Below, in pieces: positions 41,661-50,848 of a stretch of DNA of 64,000 nt. The position numbers and the translations under genes are program-made. Origin of the DNA: CAZKWG01 sp964615375 (GTDB lineage Bacteria; Myxococcota_A; UBA796; CAZKWG01); assembly GCA_964615375.1 (NCBI GenBank), contig CAZTOW010000023.1, forward strand, positions 79,798-143,797. Direction: 5' to 3'. The first letter of the stretch is position 1. Each line of letters opens with the position of its first letter. The notes under the pieces are model-generated. The model did not search any database. It was not told the DNA's origin and saw only the letters and a program-made list of their open reading frames with translations.

Positions 41661-44600
41661 TCAGACCCGGAAATACCGCGCCCTCGGGTGGTGCACGACC
41701 AGCGCCGCCGTGGACTGCTCCGGGTGGAGCTGGTCGTCGGCGTCCATCACGACGCCCACGCTCTGCTCGGCGCCCAGGAGGCGCAGCAGGTGGCGCTGGT
41801 CGTCCATGGTGGGACAGGCCGGGTAGCCGTAGGCGTAGCGACAGCCGCGGTAGCGCGCCCGGAAGAGGTCGCTCAGGTCCCGCGGGTCGTCGCCGATGAT
41901 GCCGAGCTCGGCGCGCATCTGGCGGTGGACGTACTCGGCGAGGGCCTCGGCCATCTCCACGCCCAGCCCGTGCAGGTAGAGGTAGTTGCGGTAGTCGTTG
42001 GCCTCGAACCAGCTCCGCGCGACGTCGCTGGCCTTCTGACCGACGGTCACCACCATGAGCCCCAGCACGTCGCCGTCGGGGTGGAAGAGGTCGGAGATGC
42101 AGCGGCCGGGGAAGGGGGAGCCCTCGGGCACGCGCTGGCGCGGGAAGCTGAGCCGGGTGCCGTCCTCCAGGACCACGGCGTCGCCCTCGGGCTTGCAGCG
42201 GAACCAGCCGTAGGCGGCCTTGGGCGCCAGGATCTGCTCGTCCTCGACGCGGCGGACGAGGTCCACCAGGATGGGGCGGACCACGGTGCGCAGCTGCTCC
42301 TGGTGCTCTTCGGCGCTCATGCCCTTCTTCAAAAAGCCCCACTGGAACTTGAAGAGCACGTCCTCGTTCAGGAAGGGCACCAGGGCGCGGACGGGGACGG
42401 CCTCGAGGGCGCGGGCGCCCCAGAAGGGCGGCTCGGGCGGGGTGACGAGCTCGATGGGCCGCGGGTCCAGCTCGTGGTCGGGCAGGGGGCGGAGCGCGCG
42501 CTCGGGCAGGACGGGGGCGCTCTCCACGCGCTGGGCGGTCTCCAGCGCCTGCTGCCAGACCGAAGGCTGGCCGCTGGCGCGGGCCTGGGCCAGCTCGTCC
42601 ATGAAGGCGAGCCCGGCGAAGGCGTCGCGGCCGTAGGCCACCCGCTGGCCGTAGGTGTGGGTGCAGTCCTCCTCGACGAAGGCCCGGGTGAGCGCGGCGC
42701 CGCCCAGCACCACCGGGACATGGACGCCCTGGCGGCGCATCTCCTCCAGGTTCTCCCGCATGATGACGGTGCTCTTGACCAGCAGCCCGCTCATGCCGAT
42801 GGCGTCGGCCCCGTGCTCGCGCCAGGCGCGCAGGATGTTGTCGATGGGCTGCTTGATGCCGAGGTTCACCACCTCGTAGCCGTTGTTGGACAGGATGATG
42901 TCGACCAGGTTCTTGCCGATGTCGTGGACGTCGCCGCGCACGGTGGCGAGGATCATCCGGCCGCGCGACTGCCCCTCCACCTTCTCCAGATAGGGCTCCA
43001 GGAAGCCCACGGCCGCCTTCATGGTCTCCGCGGACTGCAGCACGAAGGGGAGCTGCATCTGGCCGGAGCCGAAGAGCTCGCCCACGACCTTCATGCCCTC
43101 CAACAACACCTGGTTGATGAGGTCCAGCGGCCTCCAGGTCTGGAGCGCCTCCTGAAGATCGGCCTCCAGCCCGTCGCGCTCGCCGTCCACCACGCGGTTC
43201 TTGAGCCGCTCCTCCACGGGCAGGTCCGTCTGCTTGACGCGGGTGGTGGTGGTGGCGTCGGTGAACAGGCCGATGAAGCGCTGCAGCGGGTCGTAGCCCT
43301 CGCGGCGGCGGTCGAAGATGAGGTCCTCGGCCACCTGGCGCTGCTCGTCGGGGACCTTGTGCAGGGGGACGATGGTGCTGCTGTGGACGATGGCGGCCGT
43401 CAGCCCGCGCTGGCGGGCGTGGTAGAGGTAGACCGAGTTCAGGACGTGGCGTGCGGCGGGCTTGAGCCCGAAGCTCACGTTGGAGAGCCCCAGCAGGATG
43501 CCGCAGCGCGGGAAGGCGGCGGCGATGCGCTCGATGCCGTCCAGCGTCCAGAGCCCGAGCTTGCGGTCGTCCTCGTTGCCCGTGCAGATCGTGAAGGTGA
43601 GCGGATCGAAGAGGATGTCCGCCGGGTCGAGCCCGTGGCGGTTCACGGCGATGTCGTAGAGGCGGCTGGCGATCTCGAGCTTGCGCTCCGGCGTGCGCGC
43701 CATGCCCTCCTCGTCGATGGTCAGCGCGATGACGCCCGCCCCGTAGCGCTTGGCCATCGGGCAGAGCACGTCGCACTTGTGCTCGCCGTCCTCCAGGTTG
43801 ATCGAGTTGATCAACGACTTGCCGCCGATGAGCTTCAGCGCGGCCTCCAGCACCGGGATCTCGGTGCTGTCGATGACCAGCGGCGCGGACACGCTCCCGC
43901 GGAAGCGCGTCACGACCTCCCTCATGTCCCGCACCTCGTCGCGCCCGACGAAGGCGGTGCAGACGTCCACGGCGTGGCTGCCCTGGCGCACCTGCTGGCG
44001 GCCCATGGCCACGGCGCCGTCCCAGTCCTCGGCGTCCAGGAGCTGCTTGAACTTCTTGCTGCCGTTGGCGTTGGTGCGCTCGCCGATGGCCAGGATGTCC
44101 GCGTCCTGCTTGTAGGGGACGGTGCCGTAGAGGCTGGTCAGCGCGGGCGTGAACTCCGGGTTGCGGCGCTTCGGGGCGCGGCCGGAGAGGCGCTTCGCCA
44201 CCTCGGCGATGTGGGCCGGGGTCGTGCCGCAGCAGCCGCCGATGACGTTCACGCCGTCCTCGCGGGTGAAGCGGTCATGCCACTCGGCCAGCTCCAGCGG
44301 GCTGAGCGGGTAGTGCGGGCGCCCGCTGACGAGCTGGGGCAGCCCCGCGTTGGGCAGCACGGAGACGCGCTTGCGGCTGTGGCGGCCGAGCCAGGCGACG
44401 TGCCCCGCCATCTCCTGCGGGCCGGTCGCGCAGTTGAGCCCGATGACGTCCACGAAATCGAATCCATCTAGTATCGTCGCGGCGGCGGCGATGTCGGTGC
44501 CGACCAGCATGGTGCCGGTGGTCTCCATCGTGACCTGGGCGATGACCGGCACGCGCACACCCTTGCGGTCCAGCACCACCTTGATCGCGGCCAGCGCCAC

Positions 44601-45098
44601 CTTGGTCTGCAGGATGTCCTGGCAGGTCTCCACCAGCAGCACGTCCACGCCGCCGTCCACCAGGCCCTCGACCTGGGGGATGTAGGCCTCCTCCAGGGCG
44701 TCCCAGCCGATGTGGCCGAGGCTGGGCAGGCGCGTGCCCGGCCCGATGCTCCCCGCCACGAAGCGCGGCCGGCTCTCCGTGCTCCAGGCCAGCGCCGCCT
44801 CCCGCGCGATCTCGGCGGCGCGCCGGTTGTTCTCGTAGGTCTGGTCGTCCAGCCCGAACTCGGCCAGCACCACCCTCGAGCCGCCGAAGGTGTTGGTCTC
44901 CACCACGTCCGCGCCGGCGCGGAAGTAGTTCTCGTGGATGGAGCGCACCACGTCCGGGCGCGTGAAGTTGAGGATCTCCGAGCAGTTCTCCAGCCCGTTG
45001 TAGTCGGACAGCGGGAGATTGGCGGCATGGAGCTGCGTGCCCATGGCGCCGTCGAAGATCAGGATCCGGTCGTCGAGCGCGTCGAGGAAGTGCGACAT
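41661..45098 (-). CDS. metH: Cobalamin-dependent methionine synthase
   Basis: The product has 1145 residues, slightly shorter than E. coli MetH. The order is complete: Hcy-binding domain (LIFDGAMGTQLHA; zinc Cys in GGCCGTTPAHI near residue 288), pterin-binding domain (ILAIGERTNANGSKKFK, FDPLTFTICTGN), cobalamin cap and domain with the DxHxxG motif (DVHDIGKN, about 725) and SxL region (IGMSGLLVKST), and the C-terminal SAM-dependent activation domain (RYRGCRYAYGYPACP). It transfers the methyl group of methyl-THF to homocysteine through cobalamin. With the fusion at 20869-22794 the genome has two Hcy methyltransferases. No B12 riboswitch was seen upstream (45099-45163 is only 65 bases). Confidence 0.96.
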   Translation of the reverse strand: MSHFLDALDDRILIFDGAMGTQLHAANLPLSDYNGLENCSEILNFTRPDVVRSIHENYFRAGADVVETNTFGGSRVVLAEFGLDDQTYENNRRAAEIAREAALAWSTESRPRFVAGSIGPGTRLPSLGHIGWDALEEAYIPQVEGLVDGGVDVLLVETCQDILQTKVALAAIKVVLDRKGVRVPVIAQVTMETTGTMLVGTDIAAAATILDGFDFVDVIGLNCATGPQEMAGHVAWLGRHSRKRVSVLPNAGLPQLVSGRPHYPLSPLELAEWHDRFTREDGVNVIGGCCGTTPAHIAEVAKRLSGRAPKRRNPEFTPALTSLYGTVPYKQDADILAIGERTNANGSKKFKQLLDAEDWDGAVAMGRQQVRQGSHAVDVCTAFVGRDEVRDMREVVTRFRGSVSAPLVIDSTEIPVLEAALKLIGGKSLINSINLEDGEHKCDVLCPMAKRYGAGVIALTIDEEGMARTPERKLEIASRLYDIAVNRHGLDPADILFDPLTFTICTGNEDDRKLGLWTLDGIERIAAAFPRCGILLGLSNVSFGLKPAARHVLNSVYLYHARQRGLTAAIVHSSTIVPLHKVPDEQRQVAEDLIFDRRREGYDPLQRFIGLFTDATTTTRVKQTDLPVEERLKNRVVDGERDGLEADLQEALQTWRPLDLINQVLLEGMKVVGELFGSGQMQLPFVLQSAETMKAAVGFLEPYLEKVEGQSRGRMILATVRGDVHDIGKNLVDIILSNNGYEVVNLGIKQPIDNILRAWREHGADAIGMSGLLVKSTVIMRENLEEMRRQGVHVPVVLGGAALTRAFVEEDCTHTYGQRVAYGRDAFAGLAFMDELAQARASGQPSVWQQALETAQRVESAPVLPERALRPLPDHELDPRPIELVTPPEPPFWGARALEAVPVRALVPFLNEDVLFKFQWGFLKKGMSAEEHQEQLRTVVRPILVDLVRRVEDEQILAPKAAYGWFRCKPEGDAVVLEDGTRLSFPRQRVPEGSPFPGRCISDLFHPDGDVLGLMVVTVGQKASDVARSWFEANDYRNYLYLHGLGVEMAEALAEYVHRQMRAELGIIGDDPRDLSDLFRARYRGCRYAYGYPACPTMDDQRHLLRLLGAEQSVGVVMDADDQLHPEQSTAALVVHHPRARYFRV

Positions 45099-45163
45099 GC
45101 CGGGGCATCTAACCCCCGGGCGTGCCTCCTGCTGTCAGCTTAGGTCTCGACGCGGCCCTGAGC

Positions 45164-47956
45164 TCACAACCCAAGCTCGTCGAAGAAGAAGACCGCGCCC
45201 GAGCTGGCCCCGCCGCGGTTGTCGTTGTCCGCGCTGATCATCAGGTCGTCGTTGCCGCTCCCGTCCGTGTCGCCGGAGAAGGCCGCTCGCGAGCCCAGGT
45301 TCCCGTCCACGCTGTCCCCGTAGATCGTGGCGTAGGCGTCGGAGACCGTGAGCGTCCCCGCCGTCCAGGGCCCCAGGAAGAGGTAGGCCGCCCCGCCGTC
45401 GTCCGCGGCGTCGTCCGCCGCCGTCGCCGTCAGCAGCAGGTCCAGCGCCCCGTCCCCGTCGTTGTCCCCGCCGCCCGCCACCGCCGTCCCCAGCGCGTCC
45501 AGCGCCGTCTCGCCCAGCAGGGCGATCTCCGCCTCCGCCAGCGAAGTGTAGGTGACCGGCCCGAAGAGCAGGTAGGCCTTGCCTGCGTCACCCCCTGCAG
45601 CGTCGCTGCCCGGCGCGCCCACGGCGAGGTCGCCGTAGCCGTCGTCGTTGAGGTCCCCCGCGCTGGAGACGGAGGTGCCCGCGTGATCCTCGGCCGCCTC
45701 GCCCGCCACCGTGAGCGCGGCGTCGCTGACCACGGTCTCCCCGCTGGCCGGGTCGCTCACCAGGTAGACGCAGCCCGCGTCCGCGCCCGCCGTGTCGTCG
45801 TCGCGCTCCTTGTTGCCCGCGGCGAGCTCGGCGAGCCCGTCGCCGTCCATGTCGCCCACGCTGGCCAGGTCCGCCCCGAGCGCGTCGGAGGCCGCCTCTC
45901 CGTAGAGCAGGACGTCGGCCAGGCCCACGTTGAAGTCCGTGCTGGTCGTGTCGAAAGGCCCGAACACGATGTAGACCCCGCCCGCGCCGTCCCCGCCCGT
46001 GTCCAGACCGTTCGTGCCCAGCGCCACGTCCAGCGCGCCGTCCCCGTCCATGTCCAGATCGCCCAGCACGCCCGTGCCGATGCGGTCGAACTGGTTCTCG
46101 CCCACCATGCGGAAGTCGTAGTCGGTGGCGAGGTCCAGCGAGCCCGTCAGCGGCCCGAAGAGCCCGTAGACCGCCCCGCGGTTCTTCGGCCGCGCCAGCG
46201 GGTAGCGGATGGCGCCGATGAGCAGATCGTCCAGGTCGTCCCCGTCCAGGTCGCCGCCCCCGGCGACGCTGGTCCCGGCGCGGTCGTCGTTGTCCGAGGT
46301 CCCGTCGCCCTCGATGATCACGTCCGCCGTGCCCACGCTGCGCTCTCCCCCGGAGATCGGCCCGTAGGCCAGGTAGACGCGCCCGACGTCCGTCGCGTCG
46401 CCGTCGTAGCGGTAGGCGCCCAGCACGACGTCGGCCAGGTCGTCGCCGTTGACGTCGCCCGCCGGGCCGATGGCGTTGCCCAGCGAGCTGTTGGCCGCCT
46501 CGCCATACAGGATGGTGTCGGCGTCGCTGGCCGTGGTCCAGCACCCGTCGGCCAGCCCGTCGCAGTCGCTGTCGACGCCGTCGTCGCAGCGCTCGTCCCC
46601 GTCGGGGTTGACCTCCTCGTCCTCGTCGTCGCAGTCCAGCGTGTTGCTCACGTAGCCCGGGGGCTGCTCGCAGGAGGAGGTGGCGCCGTCCGGGCTCCCG
46701 AAGCCGTCGTCGTCCGCGTCGGCGTACCACTCCACCGCGCCCTCGGCCCCGGTCTCGTCCGTGCTGCCGTCGCAGTCGTTGTCGAATTCGTCGCAGATCT
46801 CCACGCCGTCCGGGTTGATCGCCGCGCCCACCTCGGTGCCGTCGTCGTAGCAGTCCCCGCCCTCGGCGGCGTAGCTCTCGGGCTGCTCGCAGGAGACCGT
46901 GGTGAAGGCGTCCAGCCCGTAGCCGTCGGCGTCGGCGTCGGCGTACCAGACAGAGGCGTCCACGGCGGAGTCCTCGTCCACCTCGCCGTCGCAGTCGTCG
47001 TCGATGTCGTCGCAGATCTCGTCCTGCCCGGGGTTCACCTCCGGGGCGTCGTCGTCGCAGTCGTCGTCGTTGGGCGCGTAGCCGTCGGGCTGCTCGCAGG
47101 CCACGCGGCTGTCCTCGGGGACGCCGTAGCCGTCGGCGTCGGCGTCGGCGTACCAGGTGGAGGCGTCCACGGCGGAGTCCTCGTCCACCTCGCCGTCGCA
47201 GTCCGTGTCGTCGCCGTCGCAGACCTCGTCGGCGCCCGGATAGGCGTCGTCGTTCTGGTCGTTGCAGTCGTCCTGGTTGTCCACGAAGCCCTCGGGCTGA
47301 TCGCAGGCGACCTGGGCGTAGCGGTCGGAGCCGTAGCCGTCCGTGTCGTAGTCGATGTACCAGGTGGCCGCGCCGTCGGCGTTGTCGTCGATCTCCCCGT
47401 CGCAGTCGTCGTCCACGCCGTCACAGGTCTCCGTGGCCCCGGGGTAGGCGCTGGCGTCGGCGTCATCGCACTCCAGGCAGGCCGGGTAGCGGTCGCCGTC
47501 CGCGTCGGCGTAGCCCACGGAGCCGTCGCAGTTGTAGTCGTTGGGGTCGGCGCAGTCGTCCTCGGTCGCCCCCGGGTGGTAGTCCGCGTCGCGGTCGTCG
47601 CAGTCCCCCGCCACCGAGACGTAGTGGTCGGGCCCAGCGCAGGCCTGGATCTCCGTCGCCTCGTCCCCGTAGCCGTCCGCGTCGTGGTCCTCGTACCAGG
47701 GCGTGGTGTCGAGCCCGTCGTCCAGCTCTCCGTCGCAGTCGTTGTCGACGCCGTCGCAGGCCTCCGTCTCGCCCGGGTGGATCTGGCTGTTGGCGTCGTC
47801 GCAGTCCTCGCCCGGGTCCTCTCCGGCGACGTAGCCGTCGCCGTCCTCATCCACGCCGATGTCGCCGGTCTCCAGGCCACCTTTGTCGTCGGTGCAGGCG
47901 GCGAGCGCGAAGAGGGAGAGTACGCTGAGGCTTTGGAGGATTCGGAGGCTGAACAT
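45164..47956 (-). CDS. Large lipoprotein: MopE calcium repeats plus FG-GAP propeller
   Basis: ATG 47956 gives 930 residues with a lipobox (LSLFALAAC, Cys21). Residues about 30-465 hold nine MopE-type units (DEDGDGYVAGEDPGEDCDDA, VDNDCDGELDDG, WYADADADGYG and similar), some nearly identical to each other (DCDGEVDEDSAVDAS twice). Residues about 470-925 carry about seven FG-GAP repeats (AGDVNGDDLADVVLGAYRY, LGDLDMDGDGALDVALGTNG and similar) expected to fold as an integrin-like propeller. It is a long calcium-dependent surface protein. The 5' untranslated region contains a perfect 6-bp hairpin (47975-47993). An adhesion role is inferred. Confidence 0.87.
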   Translation of the reverse strand: MFSLRILQSLSVLSLFALAACTDDKGGLETGDIGVDEDGDGYVAGEDPGEDCDDANSQIHPGETEACDGVDNDCDGELDDGLDTTPWYEDHDADGYGDEATEIQACAGPDHYVSVAGDCDDRDADYHPGATEDDCADPNDYNCDGSVGYADADGDRYPACLECDDADASAYPGATETCDGVDDDCDGEIDDNADGAATWYIDYDTDGYGSDRYAQVACDQPEGFVDNQDDCNDQNDDAYPGADEVCDGDDTDCDGEVDEDSAVDASTWYADADADGYGVPEDSRVACEQPDGYAPNDDDCDDDAPEVNPGQDEICDDIDDDCDGEVDEDSAVDASVWYADADADGYGLDAFTTVSCEQPESYAAEGGDCYDDGTEVGAAINPDGVEICDEFDNDCDGSTDETGAEGAVEWYADADDDGFGSPDGATSSCEQPPGYVSNTLDCDDEDEEVNPDGDERCDDGVDSDCDGLADGCWTTASDADTILYGEAANSSLGNAIGPAGDVNGDDLADVVLGAYRYDGDATDVGRVYLAYGPISGGERSVGTADVIIEGDGTSDNDDRAGTSVAGGGDLDGDDLDDLLIGAIRYPLARPKNRGAVYGLFGPLTGSLDLATDYDFRMVGENQFDRIGTGVLGDLDMDGDGALDVALGTNGLDTGGDGAGGVYIVFGPFDTTSTDFNVGLADVLLYGEAASDALGADLASVGDMDGDGLAELAAGNKERDDDTAGADAGCVYLVSDPASGETVVSDAALTVAGEAAEDHAGTSVSSAGDLNDDGYGDLAVGAPGSDAAGGDAGKAYLLFGPVTYTSLAEAEIALLGETALDALGTAVAGGGDNDGDGALDLLLTATAADDAADDGGAAYLFLGPWTAGTLTVSDAYATIYGDSVDGNLGSRAAFSGDTDGSGNDDLMISADNDNRGGASSGAVFFFDELGL

Positions 47957-47974
47957 TTGTATTGTCCTGGTTCG

Positions 47975-47993
47975 CTGTGGCTTTCCTCCACAG
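47975..47993. promoter_or_regulatory. Leader hairpin upstream of the large lipoprotein gene
   Basis: CTGTGG-CTTTCCT-CCACAG: perfect 6-bp arms. On the minus strand the loop is AGGAAAG, and the hairpin lies about 20 bases before ATG 47956. It overlaps the proposed -10 region and could be an operator or RNA element. Confidence 0.35.
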
Positions 47994-48019
47994 TAGCCCC
48001 AGCGCGGAGCGCATGTCAA
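47990..48019 (-). promoter_or_regulatory. Possible promoter of the large lipoprotein gene
   Basis: A perfect -35 TTGACA (48019-48014 on the minus strand), an 18-base spacer and a poor -10 TACTGT (47995-47990). Confidence 0.4.
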
Positions 48020-48079
48020 ACCTGCCCGACCGCGCGGGGCGGGTCAGTCCTGGGCAGGTCATGGCGCGGGTCCGCGGCG

Positions 48080-48108
48080 TTGGCGCAGAAGCCCACACCT
48101 GCTATGAC
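48080..48108 (+). promoter_or_regulatory. Sigma-70-type promoter of lepB
   Basis: TTGGCG (48080-48085), a 17-base spacer and TATGAC (48103-48108), 33 bases before ATG 48141. Confidence 0.5.
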
Positions 48109-48140
48109 GAGCCGATACAAAGCAATCTCTTGGAGGGTTC

Positions 48141-48899
48141 ATGCCATCCCTAGCCGGCCCTCAGCCCGAGAAGCGCTCAATCTGGCGCGTCCTCAGCTAC
48201 CTCCTCCTGGTCGGAGTGGTGCTCTGGGGCGGATATCTCTCTTTTCGCTCCTCGATCCTCGAGCCGTTTCGGATCCCGGCGGGCTCCATGTCCCCAACGC
48301 TGCTCGTGGGCGACCATATCCTGGTTCGAAAGACAGCATACGGGCTCAGGCTTCCGGTGTTCAGGACGCCGCTCGAGGCCATCCGGCTCCCAGAGCGGGG
48401 CGACGTCGTGGTCTTCATCTACCCAGGCTCAAACGAGGGCAAGCCGCTGCAGCAGCTCGACCTTCCCCTTTCGCCCTTCTCGACCCTGGACTACGTCAAG
48501 CGGGTGATCGGCCTGCCGGGCGACACCGTCGAGGTCAAGGACTCCGTCGTCATCCTCAACGGAGAGGCGCTCCCCCAGGAGCGCGTCGGTGAGGCGACCT
48601 TCGTAGATGATCGCTGCAGGGAGAGCCCGGTGGAGGCCTACACCGAGCGGATCGGAGACCGCACCCATGGGGTGTGGAGGAGCGCGACCCCGGGGTACTC
48701 GATGAAGGACTTCGGCCCGGTCACGGTGCCGGCCGATCATCTCTTCATGCTGGGGGACAACCGGGACCATTCAGCGGACTCGCGCGTCTGGGGCTTCGTT
48801 CCTGTGGAGAACGTGAAGGGTCGCGCGACGAACATCTGGATCTCCCTGGACAACTGCGTGGGGACCACTCGAGATGAGCGAGCCGGCACCCCTCTCTGA
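48141..48899 (+). CDS. lepB: Signal peptidase I
   Basis: ATG 48141 follows TTGGAGGG. The product has 252 residues: one membrane anchor (about 15-35), the catalytic serine in GSMSPTL (Ser49), the general-base lysine in DYVKRVIGLPGD (Lys120), and box E GDNRDHSADSRVWG. It removes signal peptides from exported proteins at the outer face of the inner membrane, serving the many secreted proteins nearby. The C-terminus has two Cys (DDRCRES, DNCVGTT) that could be oxidised. The codon use is slightly less GC-rich than in neighbours. Confidence 0.95.
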   Translation: MPSLAGPQPEKRSIWRVLSYLLLVGVVLWGGYLSFRSSILEPFRIPAGSMSPTLLVGDHILVRKTAYGLRLPVFRTPLEAIRLPERGDVVVFIYPGSNEGKPLQQLDLPLSPFSTLDYVKRVIGLPGDTVEVKDSVVILNGEALPQERVGEATFVDDRCRESPVEAYTERIGDRTHGVWRSATPGYSMKDFGPVTVPADHLFMLGDNRDHSADSRVWGFVPVENVKGRATNIWISLDNCVGTTRDERAGTPL

Positions 48900-48918
48900 C
48901 GCAGCTCCGAGCAGAGTA

Positions 48919-48938
48919 GGTACCAGGTATCTTGATCA
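48919..48938 (+). repeat. REP-like repeat, unit A
   Basis: GGTACCAGGTATCTTGATCA. One of three related 20-base units in 137 bases; consensus about GGTRCCAGGWATCTTGATCA. Confidence 0.6.
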
Positions 48939-48945
48939 CAGGTCG

Positions 48946-48965
48946 GGTGCCAGGTATCCGGGTCA
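48946..48965 (+). repeat. REP-like repeat, unit B
   Basis: GGTGCCAGGTATCCGGGTCA, in the same direction as unit A and 27 bases after it. Confidence 0.55.
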
Positions 48966-49035
48966 ATGCTCGGGACACCCGGCGTTGTGATCAGCGTTCG
49001 AGCGTCGAAGGAGAGCGACGCGCAGAGCTTGGACA

Positions 49036-49055
49036 TGATCAAGATTCCTGGCACC
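49036..49055 (-). repeat. REP-like repeat, unit C, inverted
   Basis: On the minus strand GGTGCCAGGAATCTTGATCA. It supplies the last codons and stop (Cys-Gln-Glu-Ser-stop) of the frameshifted FG-GAP gene, so the element probably inserted at the 3' end of that gene. Confidence 0.6.
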
Positions 49056-49881
49056 AGATCCTTCGCCGCCGCGTAAACGACAGCATGACCAGCACGATCG
49101 CGCCGCTCCAGGGACCGCGGGGAGAGCCCGCGCAGCCGCAGCCCGCGTTCTTCTCGCTGGTCCCCACGACGTTGGAGTCACGCGTCTCCGGTGCGGCGTC
49201 GTCGGCTGCCTCTGCGTCCGTGTCTTCCGAGCTGGTGCCTGAGTCTGTCTCGTCAGCCCACCTGCACCACCATAGAACACCGTCGCCTCGCCGGTGTAAT
49301 CATCCACTCGCTGGGCGCTGATCACGAGGTCGATCACGTCGTCTCCGTCGACGTCTCCCAGGCTGGCGACGTCCCAACCGAAGTAGACGCCGTTCGTCTC
49401 ACCGACCCGCTCTTCGCTGTCCGCCATGCCGTCCAGCGATCCGCTCCAGACCATCACGCTCCCGGGAGCGGTGGGGAGCCCGGGGGCGCCGACGAGCACG
49501 TCGTCGAAGCCATCCAGGTCGAGGTCTCCCGCCGCGGCGACCGCGGTACCCAGCTGGGAGGCTTCTGTACCCGTCAGCTCAGCCGCGGCCGTGGCGGAGG
49601 CGCCGTCGCTGGAGCCGAGGTAGACGGCCGCGCCCCCTGCTCGCGTTGTGGCCCGGCGACCCGACGAGGAGATCAGCGTAGCGGTCTCCGTTCACATCGC
49701 CGGCGGCGGCGACCGTGTTTCCGAAGTAGTCGCCGGCCTCCTCACCCCGCAGCGTGGTCGTGCGCGCCACGCGCTCAGCGGTGTCGGCGAGGACATGTAC
49801 ACGCCCGGTGGCCGCGCCGTGAGTGGCCTGGCGATCGTCCGGTGGCGCCAGACAGGCGGACAGGCTCAGGATTAGTAGCAT
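49039..49881 (-). pseudogene. FG-GAP lipoprotein with MYXO-CTERM-like tail, two frameshifts
   Basis: ATG 49881 follows GAGGAG and begins MLLILSLSACLAPPDDR, a lipoprotein signal. FG-GAP repeats follow (AAAGDVNGDRYADLLVGSPG). Near 49655, at a run of five G, the frame must shift to continue with GAAVYLGSSDGA, TAVAAAGDLDLDGFDDVLVG and SLGDVDGDDVIDLVISAQRV. Near 49264 it must shift again to reach DETDSGTSSEDTDAEAADDA and the tail NAGCGCAGSPRG, a hydrophobic stretch and FTRRRR, the layout of MYXO-CTERM sorting tags. The repeats and tail are intact once the frames are joined, so this is either a recent pseudogene or a sequence error in G-runs. The last codons come from repeat unit C. A lipobox together with a MYXO-CTERM tail is also odd. 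Confidence 0.7.
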
Positions 49882-49936
49882 GGTTCCCACTCCTCTGGAG
49901 GGCATGGCTGTCTGGGTCGGGTCCGCTGTCCACCGC

Positions 49937-50821
49937 TCAGCTCCAGCCCGAGCCCCCGCCCTCGCTCATCCAGCTCACACAGCGCGCGAGCGAGGCCGCC
50001 ATCGCCTCGGGCTCCAGGTGGACCGGCGCGCCGTGGCCGGGGAGCAGCCAGGAGAAGCGCCGACCCTGGAGGGCGGCGATGCTGCGTTGCAGCACGTCCC
50101 AGCGGTACCAGCAGGCGTCGCGGAAGGCGTAGACGTGACCCAGCCGCGGGCTCCAGGCCAGCGTGTCGCCGCTGAACAGGGACTCCTCGCGGAAGAGCAG
50201 GCAGGCGGAGCCGCGCGTGTGACCCGGCGTGGGCAGCACCAGCAGGTCCGGGGCCAGCGCCACCGGCCCCTCGCCGTCGATCCAGCGCTCCACCGCGGGC
50301 GCGGCCCGCCCGTCCGCCCGGTGCATCACCCGCTCGCAGCCGAAGCGCGCCTGGAACCTCTCGTGGTCGGCCACGTCGTCGCGGTGGGTGAGGAACATCC
50401 AGCGCACCCCGCCCAGCGCCTCGATCTGCCGCACCAGCGGCGCGGCGAAGCGCGGGCTGTCCACCAGCACGTTGCCCTCGGGCCGCAGGATCAGCCAGCT
50501 CGTCGCCCCGAAGCTCTCGCGGGCGTGGAAGCCACAGTGCAGCACGTCCGGCGCGAAGGGTCGGGGGAAGGCTCGCGTGGCCGAGGCCGCCTCCTTCCCG
50601 TCCCCCGAGCCGATGCTCCCCGTCGGGCAGCTCGCCAGCGCATGCAGCGCCACCTCCCGGCGCTCCGGCGTGTCCGGTTGCTGGTAGACCCGGGACATCC
50701 CGCCGCTCAGGTCGAAGCTCTCCGGCGCCACCCAGCGACAGGTCCCACAGTCGATGCAGGTGTCATCGACGTAGAAGTCACCAGGGACGTTGGCGGGCAG
50801 GCGGCGGGTGGGGGAGGGCAT
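49937..50821 (-). CDS. Ferredoxin-domain / metallo-beta-lactamase-fold fusion
   Basis: The product has 294 residues. Residues 18-70 are a small ferredoxin with Cys22, Cys25, Cys28 and Cys65 (CIDCGTC, then SCPTGSI), fitting one 4Fe-4S cluster. From about 95 a metallo-beta-lactamase fold follows: THRDDVADHERF in place of the usual HxHxDH, LPTPGHTRGSACLL, FSGDTLAWS and LPGHGAP. The first metal motif keeps His and Asp-His but not the middle His, so metal binding may be altered. The fusion suggests a redox-linked hydrolase or oxygenase. No signal peptide. Confidence 0.85.
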   Translation of the reverse strand: MPSPTRRLPANVPGDFYVDDTCIDCGTCRWVAPESFDLSGGMSRVYQQPDTPERREVALHALASCPTGSIGSGDGKEAASATRAFPRPFAPDVLHCGFHARESFGATSWLILRPEGNVLVDSPRFAAPLVRQIEALGGVRWMFLTHRDDVADHERFQARFGCERVMHRADGRAAPAVERWIDGEGPVALAPDLLVLPTPGHTRGSACLLFREESLFSGDTLAWSPRLGHVYAFRDACWYRWDVLQRSIAALQGRRFSWLLPGHGAPVHLEPEAMAASLARCVSWMSEGGGSGWS

Positions 50822-50848
50822 GGGATCGGATAACCCCGTGCCCCACCC

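Noticed and set aside
45099..45163. B12 riboswitch upstream of metH
   Set aside because: Only 65 bases separate metH from the convergent-side gene, and no B12-box-like sequence was found.
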